NCBI RefSeq assembly: GCF_011766325.1
Contig: NZ_BLLG01000019.1
Span: 53,405-117,404 of the forward strand
Direction: 5' to 3'
DNA length: 64,000 nt
Origin: Streptomyces pacificus
Lineage (GTDB): Bacteria; Actinomycetota; Actinomycetes; Streptomycetales; Streptomycetaceae
Shown piece after piece: positions 27,165 through 35,785 of the stretch. Under the pieces are notes generated by a model. It did no database searches. It worked only from the letters and a program-made list of their open reading frames with translations, and had not been told where the DNA came from. A program made the translations under genes and the position numbers. Each line of letters starts with the position of its first letter. Position 1 is the first letter of the stretch.

Positions 27165-28670
27165 TCAGCCCCTGAGCCGGGCCATCCACGTTTCGACCTC
27201 GTCGGCCCGGCGCGGCAGCGCCGCCGAGAGGTTCCGGTTGCCGTCCTCGGTGACGAGGATGTCGTCCTCGATCCGCACCCCGATGCCGCGGTACTCCTCG
27301 GGAACCGTGAGGTCGTCGGCCTGGAAGTAGAGCCCCGGCTCGACGGTCAGGCACATTCCGGGCTCCAACGTGCCCGCCACATAGCTCGCGCGGCGCGCTG
27401 CCGCACAGTCGTGGACGTCCATGCCGAGCATGTGGCCGGTACCGTGCAGGGTCCAGCGCCGCTGGAGACCGAGCTCCAGCACCTTCTCCACGTCGAGACC
27501 GTCGAGCAGGCCCCACTCCACCAGCCGGGTGGCGAGGACCCGCTGGGCCGCGTCGTGGAAGTCCCTGAAGAGCGCGCCGGGCCGCACGGCGGCGATTCCG
27601 GCCTCCTGGGCCTCGTACACCGCGTCGTAGATCCTGCGCTGCACTGCGCTGAAGCGGCCGTTGACGGGCAGGGTGCGGGTCACATCGGCCGTGTAGAGCT
27701 CGGTGGTCTCCACACCGGCGTCCAGGAGGAGCAGCTCGCCGGGGCGGACCGGGCCGTCGTTGCGGACCCAGTGCAGGGTGGTGGCGTGCGGCCCGGCCGC
27801 GCAGATGGAGCCGTAGCCGACGTCGTTGCCCTCGACGCGGGCGCGCAGGAAGAACGTGCCCTCGACATAGCGCTCGCTGGTGGCCTCGGCACGGTCAAGC
27901 ACCCGGACGACGTCCTCGAAGCCGCGGGCCGTGGCGTCGCAGGCCTTCCGGAGTTCGGCGATCTCGAACTCGTCCTTGACCAGTCGGGCCTCGGAGAGGA
28001 AGACGCGCAGCTCCTCGTCGCGCTCCGCGGTGACCTTGTCGGTCAGGGCGGACTCGATACCTGCGTCATGGCCGCGGACGACGCGGACCGGGCCGGTGGC
28101 CTCGCGCAGCCTGCCCGGCAGCTCGCGCACGTCCTCGGCCGGGATGCCCAGCAGACGGGCGGCCTCGGCGAGGGAGTGGCGCCGGCCGACCCACAGCTCC
28201 CCCTGGCCGTCGAGCCAGAACTCGCCGTTCTCCCGGTTGGAGCGGGGGCGCAGGTGGACGGTCGCGGTGTGGCCGTCGGCGGTGGGCTCCAGCACCAGGA
28301 CGCCGTCGTGGCTCTGGTCGCCGGTGAGGTAGGCGTACTCCGTGCCTGCCCGGAAGGCGTACTCGGTGTCGTTGGAGCGGGTGCGCAGGTTGCCCGCCGG
28401 GATCACGAGCCGCTCGCCGGGGAAGCGGGCGGAGAGCGCGGCGCGGCGGCGCTCGGTGTGCGCTGCCTGCGCGATCGGTTCCAGGCCGTGCAGCTCGGTG
28501 TCGGCCCACCCGGATCTCATGCTCTGGGCGAGCTCGTCGGAGATCTCCGGGTAGAGGCCGTTCCTGCGCTGCTCGATCGGCGGCTGCTCGATCGGCTCCC
28601 GGGTGTCCTTCGCTCCGGCGGCGCGGCCGGACTCGTGCGCCGGGGTCTCCGGGGTGAGCTCGTGTGCCAC
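27165..28670 (-). CDS. pepP: Xaa-Pro aminopeptidase (M24B family)
   Basis: This is a 501-residue cytoplasmic dimanganese peptidase that removes N-terminal residues preceding proline. The N-terminal creatinase-like domain is followed by the pita-bread catalytic domain. Metal ligands are seen in LLDAGVETTELYTADVTR (two Asp), GTGHMLGMDVHD (His), CLTVEPG (Glu) and GVRIEDD (Glu). The GTG at 28670 (VAHELTPE) has an AGGAGG 7-8 nt ahead; the open frame further upstream is not used. Confidence 0.93.
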   Translation of the reverse strand: MAHELTPETPAHESGRAAGAKDTREPIEQPPIEQRRNGLYPEISDELAQSMRSGWADTELHGLEPIAQAAHTERRRAALSARFPGERLVIPAGNLRTRSNDTEYAFRAGTEYAYLTGDQSHDGVLVLEPTADGHTATVHLRPRSNRENGEFWLDGQGELWVGRRHSLAEAARLLGIPAEDVRELPGRLREATGPVRVVRGHDAGIESALTDKVTAERDEELRVFLSEARLVKDEFEIAELRKACDATARGFEDVVRVLDRAEATSERYVEGTFFLRARVEGNDVGYGSICAAGPHATTLHWVRNDGPVRPGELLLLDAGVETTELYTADVTRTLPVNGRFSAVQRRIYDAVYEAQEAGIAAVRPGALFRDFHDAAQRVLATRLVEWGLLDGLDVEKVLELGLQRRWTLHGTGHMLGMDVHDCAAARRASYVAGTLEPGMCLTVEPGLYFQADDLTVPEEYRGIGVRIEDDILVTEDGNRNLSAALPRRADEVETWMARLRG

Positions 28671-28688
28671 GGGTCTGCCTCCTGGTCG

Positions 28689-28718
28689 GTACGATGCTGA
28701 AGCCCCCACCCATCGTAC
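28689..28718 (-). promoter_or_regulatory. Inverted repeat upstream of pepP
   Basis: GTACGATG (28689-28696) and CATCGTAC (28711-28718) are perfect 8-bp arms separated by 14 bp, starting 19 bp upstream of the pepP start codon. The position suits an operator or a 5' UTR hairpin. The regulator is unknown. Confidence 0.45.
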
Positions 28719-28874
28719 GGTCGTACCGCAGAGGCGCCGGCAGCCTTGCGGACCCTGACCCGGTCCCGGACCCTGACCCGTCCCGCCGGAGCGCCACGCG
28801 ATCCGGGCCCCGCCGTCAAGCGCACCGGTGGGCGTCACGCGTAGGGGGTGCTCGTCACACGCGTCGGGCCGCCG

Positions 28875-30314
28875 TCACGCGAACCGGGCCGCCAGCATCA
28901 CCACGTCCTCGCCGTCCCGACCGGCGTCGAGCGCGCCGGGGAGCACCGTGCGCAGCACATGGTCGGCGACCGCTCCCGGGTCGTCGCGCACGGCCCTGGG
29001 CACACTCGCGGCGGCAGTGTGCAGCCGGGTGAAGGCACGGTCCATCGGGTCGCCGGTACGCCGCAGCAGTGCGTCGGTGTAGAGCAGCACCGTTTCCCCG
29101 GGGGCGGGGGAGAACTCCACGCTCGGCGCCTCCCAGCACGCCAGCATCCCCAGTGGCGCGGACAGCGATGTCTCGACGAACTCGGTGCGGTGCTGCCCGA
29201 CGATGAGGGGCGGGGTGTGCCCGGCGCCGGCCAGCACGATCTTGCTGCTGCCATTGCCTCTGCCATCGCCTCCTCTGCCGTCGCCGTCGCCGCCGCCGCC
29301 TCCGCCGGTCCCGAGCGCCGTCGGAGCCGGTTCGCAGTAGGCGAAGAGCGCGGTCGCCGATCGGGCCGGTTCGGTGAGCCTCAGCAGCAGTTCCAGATCG
29401 GACAGTACGGCGACGGGGTCCTCCCCCTCCATCACCGCGTACGCCCGCAGGCTTGCCCGGAGCCTGCCCATGGCGGCCAGCGCGCTCGGTCCCGAACCGG
29501 AGACCGAGCCCACGGCGAGTCCCAGGGCCCCCTCGGGCAGCGGCAGCGCGTCGTACCACTCGCCGCCGCCGCGCGGTCCGGTGAGATGCCGGGCCGCGAG
29601 CCGCACCCCGGGGATCCGGGGCAGCCTGCCCGGCAGGAGTTCGTCGGCGATGGCGGCCATCTGCCGGCGGGCGCGTTCCAGTTCGAGCATCCGGGCGAGG
29701 TGCTCGGTGGCGTACCGGCCGTAGAGGCCGACGAGGTGGCGCTGGCGGTCCGCCGGCTCGGCAGGCTCGTCGTAGAACCAGACGGCGACGCCCAGCCTTC
29801 CTGCCTCCTCCGTGGCGAGCGGCAGGGCGTAACTGGCGGCGTAGCCGAGGCGTGCGGCGACCTCGCGGTGGCGTGGGTCGAGCGTCGCGTCGTGGAGGAG
29901 GTCCGCCTGGGCGACGGCGCCGGGGACGCCGGCCGTGCCGCTGTCGAGGATCCGGCCGTACCCGGTCGCGCTGCGGGGGACGGTCTCGATGTGGCCCAGG
30001 TCGGCGCGGGCGAGGCCGAGTCCGACGGTGCTGGCGGGGCCGCGGCCGTCGGCGGGTTCGAGGACGGCCATGCCGCGGCGGGCACCGACCAGGGCGGCGC
30101 CCGCGTGCAGCAGTTCGTCGAGCGCCTCGTCCAGCGAGCCGGTCCTGGCGAGGCGTTCGGTGAGTTCGTGGAGCGTGGTGAGGTCGGAGACCCAGCCGGC
30201 CAACCGGTCCTGGATCACGGCACCGGGCGCATGGGCGAATGGGGCGGAAGTGTGCGCGGGGGCTGGGACAGCTGGGTCGATTCCAGCCACTTTCGGCAGG
30301 TGAGGGGCGCTCAT
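28875..30314 (-). CDS. GAF-SpoIIE (PP2C-like) regulatory protein with altered metal site
   Basis: This 479-residue protein has an N-terminal GAF sensor domain (about residues 55-215) and a C-terminal SpoIIE/PP2C domain (about 250-479). The canonical phosphatase motifs GGDWYD and GDVxGHG are changed to GGEWYD and GSVSGSG, losing one metal-binding Asp. AGAGHTPPLIV, LYTDALLR and GEDVVMLAARF are retained. It may therefore be weakly active or a pseudo-phosphatase. ATG 30314 (MSAPHLPK) is chosen; a 75-residue open extension is unlike the family. Likely partners are anti-sigma-type ATPases such as those at 26429 and 34121. Confidence 0.85.
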   Translation of the reverse strand: MSAPHLPKVAGIDPAVPAPAHTSAPFAHAPGAVIQDRLAGWVSDLTTLHELTERLARTGSLDEALDELLHAGAALVGARRGMAVLEPADGRGPASTVGLGLARADLGHIETVPRSATGYGRILDSGTAGVPGAVAQADLLHDATLDPRHREVAARLGYAASYALPLATEEAGRLGVAVWFYDEPAEPADRQRHLVGLYGRYATEHLARMLELERARRQMAAIADELLPGRLPRIPGVRLAARHLTGPRGGGEWYDALPLPEGALGLAVGSVSGSGPSALAAMGRLRASLRAYAVMEGEDPVAVLSDLELLLRLTEPARSATALFAYCEPAPTALGTGGGGGGDGDGRGGDGRGNGSSKIVLAGAGHTPPLIVGQHRTEFVETSLSAPLGMLACWEAPSVEFSPAPGETVLLYTDALLRRTGDPMDRAFTRLHTAAASVPRAVRDDPGAVADHVLRTVLPGALDAGRDGEDVVMLAARFA

Positions 30315-30882
30315 GGCAGCCAGCCGTCCGGCTGGTGCGTTGCGCTCAATAGCATCGCAAACCCCCATGTCAATCTGCGCCGCTATCACTGCATCCACAT
30401 CTACACGCACACAAAGGGGGATGTCCAGCACTGGCCTGCTGGTATCGATGGTGTCCGCAGAGTTGCTAACTTGGCTGAAAAACGCCCCCCATGGGCGCGA
30501 TTCGCGGTCGACTAGGCGCGTTCGACATGGGGACCCCACTCCGGGTGAAGTCCGAGGCGAAGCCCGAGGGGGGAGTCATCCCCGGCGTGATGGGTACGTA
30601 AACGGTGATGGCCAGAGGCGGTTGGAGCCGCCCCGGAACCTGGCGGGGAGTTACGGCGTCCTAGTCGCCGTGGGCCGCCGCCCCGTACCGAGCGGCGGTA
30701 CGAGCACAGCGGGAGAGCAAGCGCCAGGCGCGCGCCACCCCTCGCCATGCGTTTAATGGACAGAGCCCATGGGACCGCCCGTGCCTGCGGCTAGGTGGTG
30801 CGGCGCCGCTTTGTACGCGCAGTGAAGTGATGCACACATGGTGTGATGGACCTCGGCGTTCAACGGAAAGGAACGAGCGCTC
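30315..30882. other. Divergent intergenic region
   Basis: This gap holds the divergent promoters of the GAF-SpoIIE gene (minus) and the primase-polymerase-like gene (plus). It contains an inverted repeat CGTACCG (30684-30690) and CGGTACG (30696-30702) with a 5-nt loop, and a small GGCGG/CCGCC hairpin near 30617-30632. No gene is supported. Confidence 0.5.
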
Positions 30883-31593
30883 ATGCGCGAGATCCTCGGA
30901 AGGCGACGCAGGCTCCGGTTCTGGCGCAAAGGGAGGCCTGCACCTCGACTCCACGCGGCGCTGACCTGCGCCACCGAGTGGAACTGGCCCGTGCTGCCCG
31001 GTGTGGGGCTCGACGCCGCCGGCCGGCGGACCGAGCATGGGCGCGGCTGCGCCTGCCCCGACCCCGAGTGCGTGGTCCCCGGCGGGCACCCCTTCGACCC
31101 CGGGCTCCTGGCGGCGACCACCGACGAGCGGATGGTGCGCTGGTGGTGGACCCAGCGACCCGCCGCACCCGTCGTGCTCGCCACGGGGGGCCGTGCGCCG
31201 TGCGCGGTGAGCCTGCCGGCGGTCGCCGGGGTCAGGGCGCTCTCCGTGCTCGACCGGATGGAGATCAGGCTCGGCCCCGTCCTCGCGACGCCGACCCGGT
31301 GGTCCCTGCTCGTCGCCCCCTACTCGATGGAACGGCTGGGCGAACTGCTGTACGCCAAGGACCGGGTGCCGAGTTCCCTTCGCTTCCACGGCTCGGGCGG
31401 CTATCTGGTGCTCCCGCCGTCGGAGACGGGCACGGGCCAGGTCCGCTGGGAGCGCGCCCCGCTGCCCGGCACTGCGGCTCCCTGGCTGCCGGACGTGGAG
31501 GCGGTCGTCGACGCCCTCGTCGAGGCGAGCGTCAACGCACCCTCTGGCGTGACCCCTCCGGAGACCGGCGAGGGATCCCGCCTCGCCTACTGA
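30883..31593 (+). CDS. Bifunctional primase/polymerase-like domain protein
   Basis: This 236-residue protein resembles actinobacterial proteins annotated as DNA primase/polymerase N-terminal domain. The segments GRGCACPDPECVVPGGHP, WWTQRPAAPVVLATGG and GGYLVLPPS are typical. The Cys/His cluster in the first segment could bind zinc. No helicase or second catalytic domain is attached and there are no neighbouring plasmid genes, so it may be a stand-alone regulator rather than a replicative enzyme. GGAAAGG precedes ATG 30883. Confidence 0.78.
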   Translation: MREILGRRRRLRFWRKGRPAPRLHAALTCATEWNWPVLPGVGLDAAGRRTEHGRGCACPDPECVVPGGHPFDPGLLAATTDERMVRWWWTQRPAAPVVLATGGRAPCAVSLPAVAGVRALSVLDRMEIRLGPVLATPTRWSLLVAPYSMERLGELLYAKDRVPSSLRFHGSGGYLVLPPSETGTGQVRWERAPLPGTAAPWLPDVEAVVDALVEASVNAPSGVTPPETGEGSRLAY

Positions 31594-31626
31594 CGGCGAC
31601 CCTCCGGGTGGACACGGCCGGGCACG

Positions 31627-31683
31627 CCCGGGCACGGCCCCGGCGGCGCACTCGTACGGGTGAGCCGCCGGGGCGTGCCCGGG
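31627..31683 (+). terminator. Long hairpin after the primase-like gene
   Basis: A 20-21-bp stem (left arm 31627-31647, right arm 31664-31683, one bulged base, 16-nt loop) starts 34 nt after the stop codon. It is followed by two copies of a GTGCCCGGGAGGA repeat. The strength and position fit a terminator. Confidence 0.75.
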
Positions 31684-32315
31684 AGGAGTGCCCGGGAGGA
31701 GTGCCCGGGGCCGGACGCCGCCTCCCGCCGGTTTCCCCGGCGCCCGGACACGCGAGCCCGCGCTCATCGGTGGGCCGCGCTGATCGGCGGGCCGCGCCGA
31801 TCCGGGACGATCGGGTCCCCCTCGTCGTGACGAGGCCCCTTCCCGGCCTTGCTCGCCCTTGTCCCCTTGCGTCCCTCGCTGTCGCCAGCCCGCGGCCCTT
31901 CGCGCGCCGCCTCCCTAATGGCGGAGTGCCTCGGCACGACGGCGGACGGCAAGAGGACGGGGCGGTCGGAAAGTGTGGCCGGAAACGATGCCCAGTCGGC
32001 CCCGCGGCAAGCGGCCGAGTCGCCCCGGTGCTGTCGGCGCACGACGCACAAGCGAACACCGCGCCCTCCCTACGTCCCACCGCACGGCGCCGACACGCGG
32101 ACTCGTGTGCTCATCGGTGGTCCGGACGCCGGGGAGCGAACGTACTACCGCAACGCGGCGGCGGAGGGCCGGTGTCCGGTTGGGCCGCTCACGCGGGGGA
32201 GGGAGGGGGCCTCTCGGGCAGCAGTGCCTCCGGACCGGGAGGCACCGGACCGGGAGACGCCGGACCGCAGACCGGGAAACACGCTGTGAGAGGGGCGGAG
32301 GTGAACCGGGGGCTT

Positions 32316-32331
32316 CTCCGCGATCGCGGAG
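32316..32331. promoter_or_regulatory. Perfect 16-bp palindrome
   Basis: CTCCGCGATCGCGGAG is a perfect 16-bp palindrome with no spacer, which suggests a dimeric protein site. It lies in the gap between convergent genes, and no regulator can be assigned. Confidence 0.5.
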
Positions 32332-32450
32332 TTCGTACGTGCCGGAGAGGCCCGTTCGGCGGCGCCGCTACCCTGCCAGAAGCAACGCCGCGGCCATCGG
32401 CGGTGGTTGACGCACGGTGAGGCCCCGGGGCCATCGCCGGAGACGCAGAC

Positions 32451-32490
32451 GCCCGGTCGCTGGCGACGGGGGATGCACCAGCGACCGGGC
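32451..32490. terminator. Strong 13-bp hairpin
   Basis: GCCCGGTCGCTGG (32451-32463) and CCAGCGACCGGGC (32478-32490) are perfect arms around a 14-nt loop, followed on the plus strand by TTTGAG. It could terminate a plus-strand transcript or be part of a structured RNA. It lies about 225 nt beyond the stop of the minus-strand DUF5926 gene. Confidence 0.55.
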
Positions 32491-32548
32491 TTTGAGAACG
32501 GTAACAAGAGATCTGCCGTTCGCAAATTCGATCTCGGGTATTCGGACA

Positions 32549-32575
32549 GGGAATTACCGCACCGTAGGCACTGTT
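32549..32575 (+). promoter_or_regulatory. Exact sigma-R type promoter
   Basis: GGGAAT (32549-32554), an 18-nt spacer and GTT (32573-32575) exactly match GGGAAT-N18-GTT, the consensus of the thiol-stress sigma factor SigR of Streptomyces. It faces right. The DNA ahead holds no plus-strand gene and is antisense to the DUF5926 gene beginning at its stop (32716). Confidence 0.55.
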
Positions 32576-32715
32576 GTGACAGGGATCACCCGGCCCGGGG
32601 CGGGCTGTGCCATACGGCGGTGTACGGCGACTCGAGTCCCAGCCCTCGGCCGTCCGCCCCGGCCGACCGGGCACAGGAGCGACGCCCCGCGCCCCGTGGC
32701 CGGCCGGCCCGCTGG

Positions 32716-33687
32716 TCAGCTGAGCGTGACCTGGCGGTTGGTGAGACCGCTGCGGGCCCTGCGCTCCTCGCCCGTCAGCGGGGAGTCCGTGGCGAGCGCT
32801 TTGGCGAGCCGCTCGGCGAATCCCGCGGCCGGCTTCTCGCACTCCGCCGCGCCCATGCCGCCGGGAAGGTCCCACACGGGCACCACCAGGCCGTGCGCCC
32901 GGAACGACCCGACGAGACGGGTGTTCTCACCGAGGTCCGACGCACCCGCGGCGTGCAGCCGGGCGAGCGCGTCCAGCAGCCGCTCCTCGGGGTGCGGCAT
33001 GACCCAGCGCAGGTGGTTCTTCTCCGGGGTCTCGCACCAGTACGCGGCGTCGACGCCGGACAGTTTCGCCGTGGGGATCGCGGCCGCGTTGGCACGCTCC
33101 AGCGAGGCGGTCACCTCGGCGCTCGTGGTCTCCATCGACTCCGGGATCCAGAACTCGAAACCGCTGTGCACGACCGGCTCGAACGGGGCGTCCGCGTCGA
33201 TCAGGTCCTGCAGCCGCGGGCCGTCGGCCGGGGCGCGCCGCGGGGCCACCGCGTTGCCGGGCTTCGTGGCCAGCGCCCGCTGCAGGGTGTCGGCGAGGTC
33301 GCGGCTGAGGTCGCCGGAAGGCGTGTCGTTCTGCAGGGCGAGCATGACCGAGCCGTCCTCGCGGCGCAGCGCAGGCCACGCCATGGGAAGAACGGTCGCC
33401 AGGGTGAGCGAGGGGACGTCCTCGGGCAGCCCGTCCCTGAGGGTCAGGGCGACGGTGGCGGCGGGCACCAGCTCGCGGAGGGCGACCCAGTCGCCCTCGC
33501 CGGGGAGCCCCTCGAAGGGGCGCTGGACCAGCTCGGTCACGGCGTGTGCGGCGGCCCGCCCGTGGCAGGCCTTGTAGCGACGGCCCGAACCGCAGGGGCA
33601 GGGCTCGCGGGCGCCGACCACCGGGATCTCACCATCGGTGACCTGCGGCTTGGCGGCGGCCTTCGTCTGGGGGCGCTTCTTGGCCAT
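32716..33687 (-). CDS. DUF5926-family protein with N-terminal SEC-C motif
   Basis: This 323-residue protein starts MAKKRPQTK. A SEC-C zinc-binding motif (CPCGSGRRYKACHG, about residues 29-42) follows; in SecA and other proteins this motif mediates zinc and protein or ribosome contacts. The remaining 280 residues match the Streptomyces-wide DUF5926 type of unknown function. ATG 33687 was chosen over an upstream in-frame extension because the conserved Lys-rich start begins here. Confidence 0.85.
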   Translation of the reverse strand: MAKKRPQTKAAAKPQVTDGEIPVVGAREPCPCGSGRRYKACHGRAAAHAVTELVQRPFEGLPGEGDWVALRELVPAATVALTLRDGLPEDVPSLTLATVLPMAWPALRREDGSVMLALQNDTPSGDLSRDLADTLQRALATKPGNAVAPRRAPADGPRLQDLIDADAPFEPVVHSGFEFWIPESMETTSAEVTASLERANAAAIPTAKLSGVDAAYWCETPEKNHLRWVMPHPEERLLDALARLHAAGASDLGENTRLVGSFRAHGLVVPVWDLPGGMGAAECEKPAAGFAERLAKALATDSPLTGEERRARSGLTNRQVTLS

Positions 33688-33980
33688 GATGTGGCTTTCT
33701 CCTGGTGGCGGCGTGCGTGTCTCGGGCGCGAGCCTAGCCGTTGCGGCCGTGGCAGCGGTCACACCGGCACTTCACGTCGCGTGGCCGTCCGTCCGGAGCG
33801 CGCTGGCAGGACGGGGCTCGGCGCTGCCCGCGGACGGCCCGGTGCGGTCGGTGCCCCGCCCGGGGATCGCGGGCGGGGCACCGGTCCCGGTACGAGTCCC
33901 GGTGCCGGCCCCGCCGGGAGGGCAACTGCCGGTGTGGGTACGACTCCCGATGCGCTGCGATGTGACGCGATGCTTGAGCC

Positions 33981-34016
33981 GAAGCCGAAGCCGAAGCCGA
34001 AGCCGAAGCCGAAGCC
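33981..34016. repeat. Hexanucleotide repeat (GAAGCC)6
   Basis: Six perfect GAAGCC units lie in the 433-bp gap between the DUF5926 gene start and the end of the ATPase gene. No gene is supported in this gap (33688-34120), although the promoter of the DUF5926 gene must lie at its left end. Confidence 0.9.
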
Positions 34017-34120
34017 TGCCGCGGCAGTCGTGGTGGACGCGCCGGCCGGCCCTCGCCGTGAGCGGCCCGACGGGGTCAGCCGGAAGGCGGACCCACCGGC
34101 AGCGTCAGCGCGTCACATCC

Positions 34121-34642
34121 TCATGGGCGGCCGATGTCGTCGTAGGCGTCCGCGAGCCCGAAGCCGGGTCCGGTGACGCGCGTAGCGAAATCGTCGCGGC
34201 GGTGCCCTTCCGTGACGACGACCCACACGGTGACCTCCCCCGCGGCGCCGTCCCGTACGCCCCAGTCCCGGGCCAACGCGCTGATGATGTTGAGCCCTCG
34301 GCCGCCGTGCGCCGTGACGGAGGGCGTCGACGGAACCGGGCGGGTGGGACCGCCCCCGTCCGTCACCTCGACGGTCAGGCCGCCCGACGCGTCGATGCGC
34401 CATGCGGCGCGGACGTCGCCGTCCCCGATCTCCGTGTGCTGCCCGAGCGGTCTGCCGTGACGGCAGGCATTGCTCAGCAGTTCGGAAAGGATCAGAACGG
34501 CATCGTCGACGACCGCATCGGAGACCCCGCTGCGCCGCAACTGCTCACGCATCCGGTGTCTTGCCTCACCCACGCCCGCAGGGCCATGGGGTACGGCCAT
34601 GCTCGACGACGTGGGCACCTCCTGTGCCACCACCAACGCCAC
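34121..34642 (-). CDS. Anti-sigma-type ATP-binding protein (HATPase_c_2)
   Basis: This 173-residue protein has one GHKL ATPase domain. The N box is LILSELLSNACRHG near residue 65, the G1 box is EVTDGGG, and the G2-like segment is GGRGLNIISALARDWGV. It is a likely serine kinase/anti-sigma regulator or a partner of SpoIIE-type proteins. GTG 34642 was chosen because AAGGAGG lies 7 nt upstream; ATG 34600 is a possible shorter start. Confidence 0.85.
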   Translation of the reverse strand: MALVVAQEVPTSSSMAVPHGPAGVGEARHRMREQLRRSGVSDAVVDDAVLILSELLSNACRHGRPLGQHTEIGDGDVRAAWRIDASGGLTVEVTDGGGPTRPVPSTPSVTAHGGRGLNIISALARDWGVRDGAAGEVTVWVVVTEGHRRDDFATRVTGPGFGLADAYDDIGRP

Positions 34643-34801
34643 CCCCGAGACCTCCTTCGCCCCACGCCACGGAGTGGATGCCCCGATGACCTGGACCGGA
34701 AACCGGCCAATCCGCGTCCGGTGACGCACTCGTCACACTCGCGCACGGATCGAACGCGCCGGTGCACTCCCCGTAGTGGATCGGTCGCGGTGTGGAAGCG
34801 C

Positions 34802-35593
34802 TCAGCGTCGCCCCAGCCGGGAGAGGACCTGTTTCGGCCGGTTGGTGATGATCGCCTCGACTCCGAGGTCCACGCAGAGGTCGACGTCGGCCGCCTCGTT
34901 CACCGTCCAGACGTGCACCTGGTGACCGGCGGCGTGCAGCCGCTCGACGTAGGAGGGGTGGTTGCGTACGAGCCGGATCCCCGGGCCGGCGATCCGTGCC
35001 CCCGCCGGCAGCCGCGCCTCGCGCGCCCGCAGCGGGAGGAACTGCATCAGGTACACGGTCGGGATGTCCGGCGCCGCGTCCGCGATCCGGTGCAGTGAGC
35101 GGGCGGAGAAGCTCATGACGCGCACGGGGGACTCGCCGGGTGCCGATGGTGCGTCCAGGCCGAAACGCTTCAGCAGGTGGAGCAGCCGTTCCTCCACCTG
35201 TCCGGCCCACCTGGTCGGGTGCTTCGTCTCGATGGCGAGCTCGATCCGCCGCCCGGCGTCCGCCACCAGTTCGAGCAGCCGCTCCAGGGTCAGCACGGAG
35301 GTGAAGCCGGGGTCCTTCCAGTCCGGGCTCTCCTCGCTGTCCTTCCAGGAGCCGAAGTCGAGGGCTGCGAGGTCCGCCAGCTCCAGTGCGGAGACCGCGC
35401 CGCGGCCGTTGGAGGTGCGGTTCACCCGGCGGTCATGGACGCAGACGAGATGCCCGTCCGCGGTGAGGCGCACATCGCACTCGAGGCCGTCGGCCCCGTC
35501 CTCTATCGCTCTCACATAGGCGGCCAGGGTGTGCTCGGGGGCGTCTTCCGACGCGCCTCGGTGGGCCACGACCTGGATCCGGTGTTGAGTCAC
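34802..35593 (-). CDS. Glycerophosphodiester phosphodiesterase
   Basis: This 263-residue GDPD enzyme hydrolyses deacylated phospholipids to glycerol-3-phosphate and an alcohol. The N-terminal catalytic motif HRGASEDAPEHT (first His, Glu), ECDVRLTADGHLVCVHD (Glu, Asp, second His) and a later conserved Glu/Lys segment EIAIETKH-like (LAIETKHP) are intact. No signal peptide was seen, so it is probably cytoplasmic. The GTG start at 35593 was chosen by family alignment. Confidence 0.92.
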   Translation of the reverse strand: MTQHRIQVVAHRGASEDAPEHTLAAYVRAIEDGADGLECDVRLTADGHLVCVHDRRVNRTSNGRGAVSALELADLAALDFGSWKDSEESPDWKDPGFTSVLTLERLLELVADAGRRIELAIETKHPTRWAGQVEERLLHLLKRFGLDAPSAPGESPVRVMSFSARSLHRIADAAPDIPTVYLMQFLPLRAREARLPAGARIAGPGIRLVRNHPSYVERLHAAGHQVHVWTVNEAADVDLCVDLGVEAIITNRPKQVLSRLGRR

Positions 35594-35785
35594 CGCGTCA
35601 TGGTGCCATCGCCGGTGAGCGGGTGCCCGGCCCCTGTCCGTCATGTCCGGGATAAAGGAGAACGCTCCGAAGCACAGGTCCTGCTTACAGTGGCCTGACA
35701 GGCTGTGGGAAAAGCTGGGTAGAGCGCATCGGAGCGGTTCCGCGACCGCGGACCGCCGAATCGTGGAAACGAGGAAGAGGAAGCT

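Larger units (their letters stand above)
31684..32715. other. 1-kb convergent gap with regulatory-looking elements but no gene
   Basis: Convergent genes normally sit close together, so a gap this long between them is unusual. I found no ORF with convincing codon bias or homology. It contains the palindrome at 32316-32331, the hairpin at 32451-32490, a GAACGG/CCGTTC inverted repeat (32496-32501 and 32516-32521) and a sigma-R promoter match at 32549-32575. An untranslated RNA is possible. Confidence 0.5.

Noticed and set aside
30540..30760. Riboswitch (cobalamin or c-di-AMP type) upstream of the primase-like gene
   Set aside because: Hairpins are present but the conserved core motifs of these riboswitch classes were not found.
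33981..34016. CRISPR-like array
   Set aside because: Contiguous hexamer repeat without spacers; no cas genes. The same applies to the 17-bp array at 40246.
32407..34176. Long plus-strand ORF downstream of the sigma-R promoter
   Set aside because: Antisense to the DUF5926 gene, no homology, no ribosome site near the promoter; codon pattern is that of a shadow frame.
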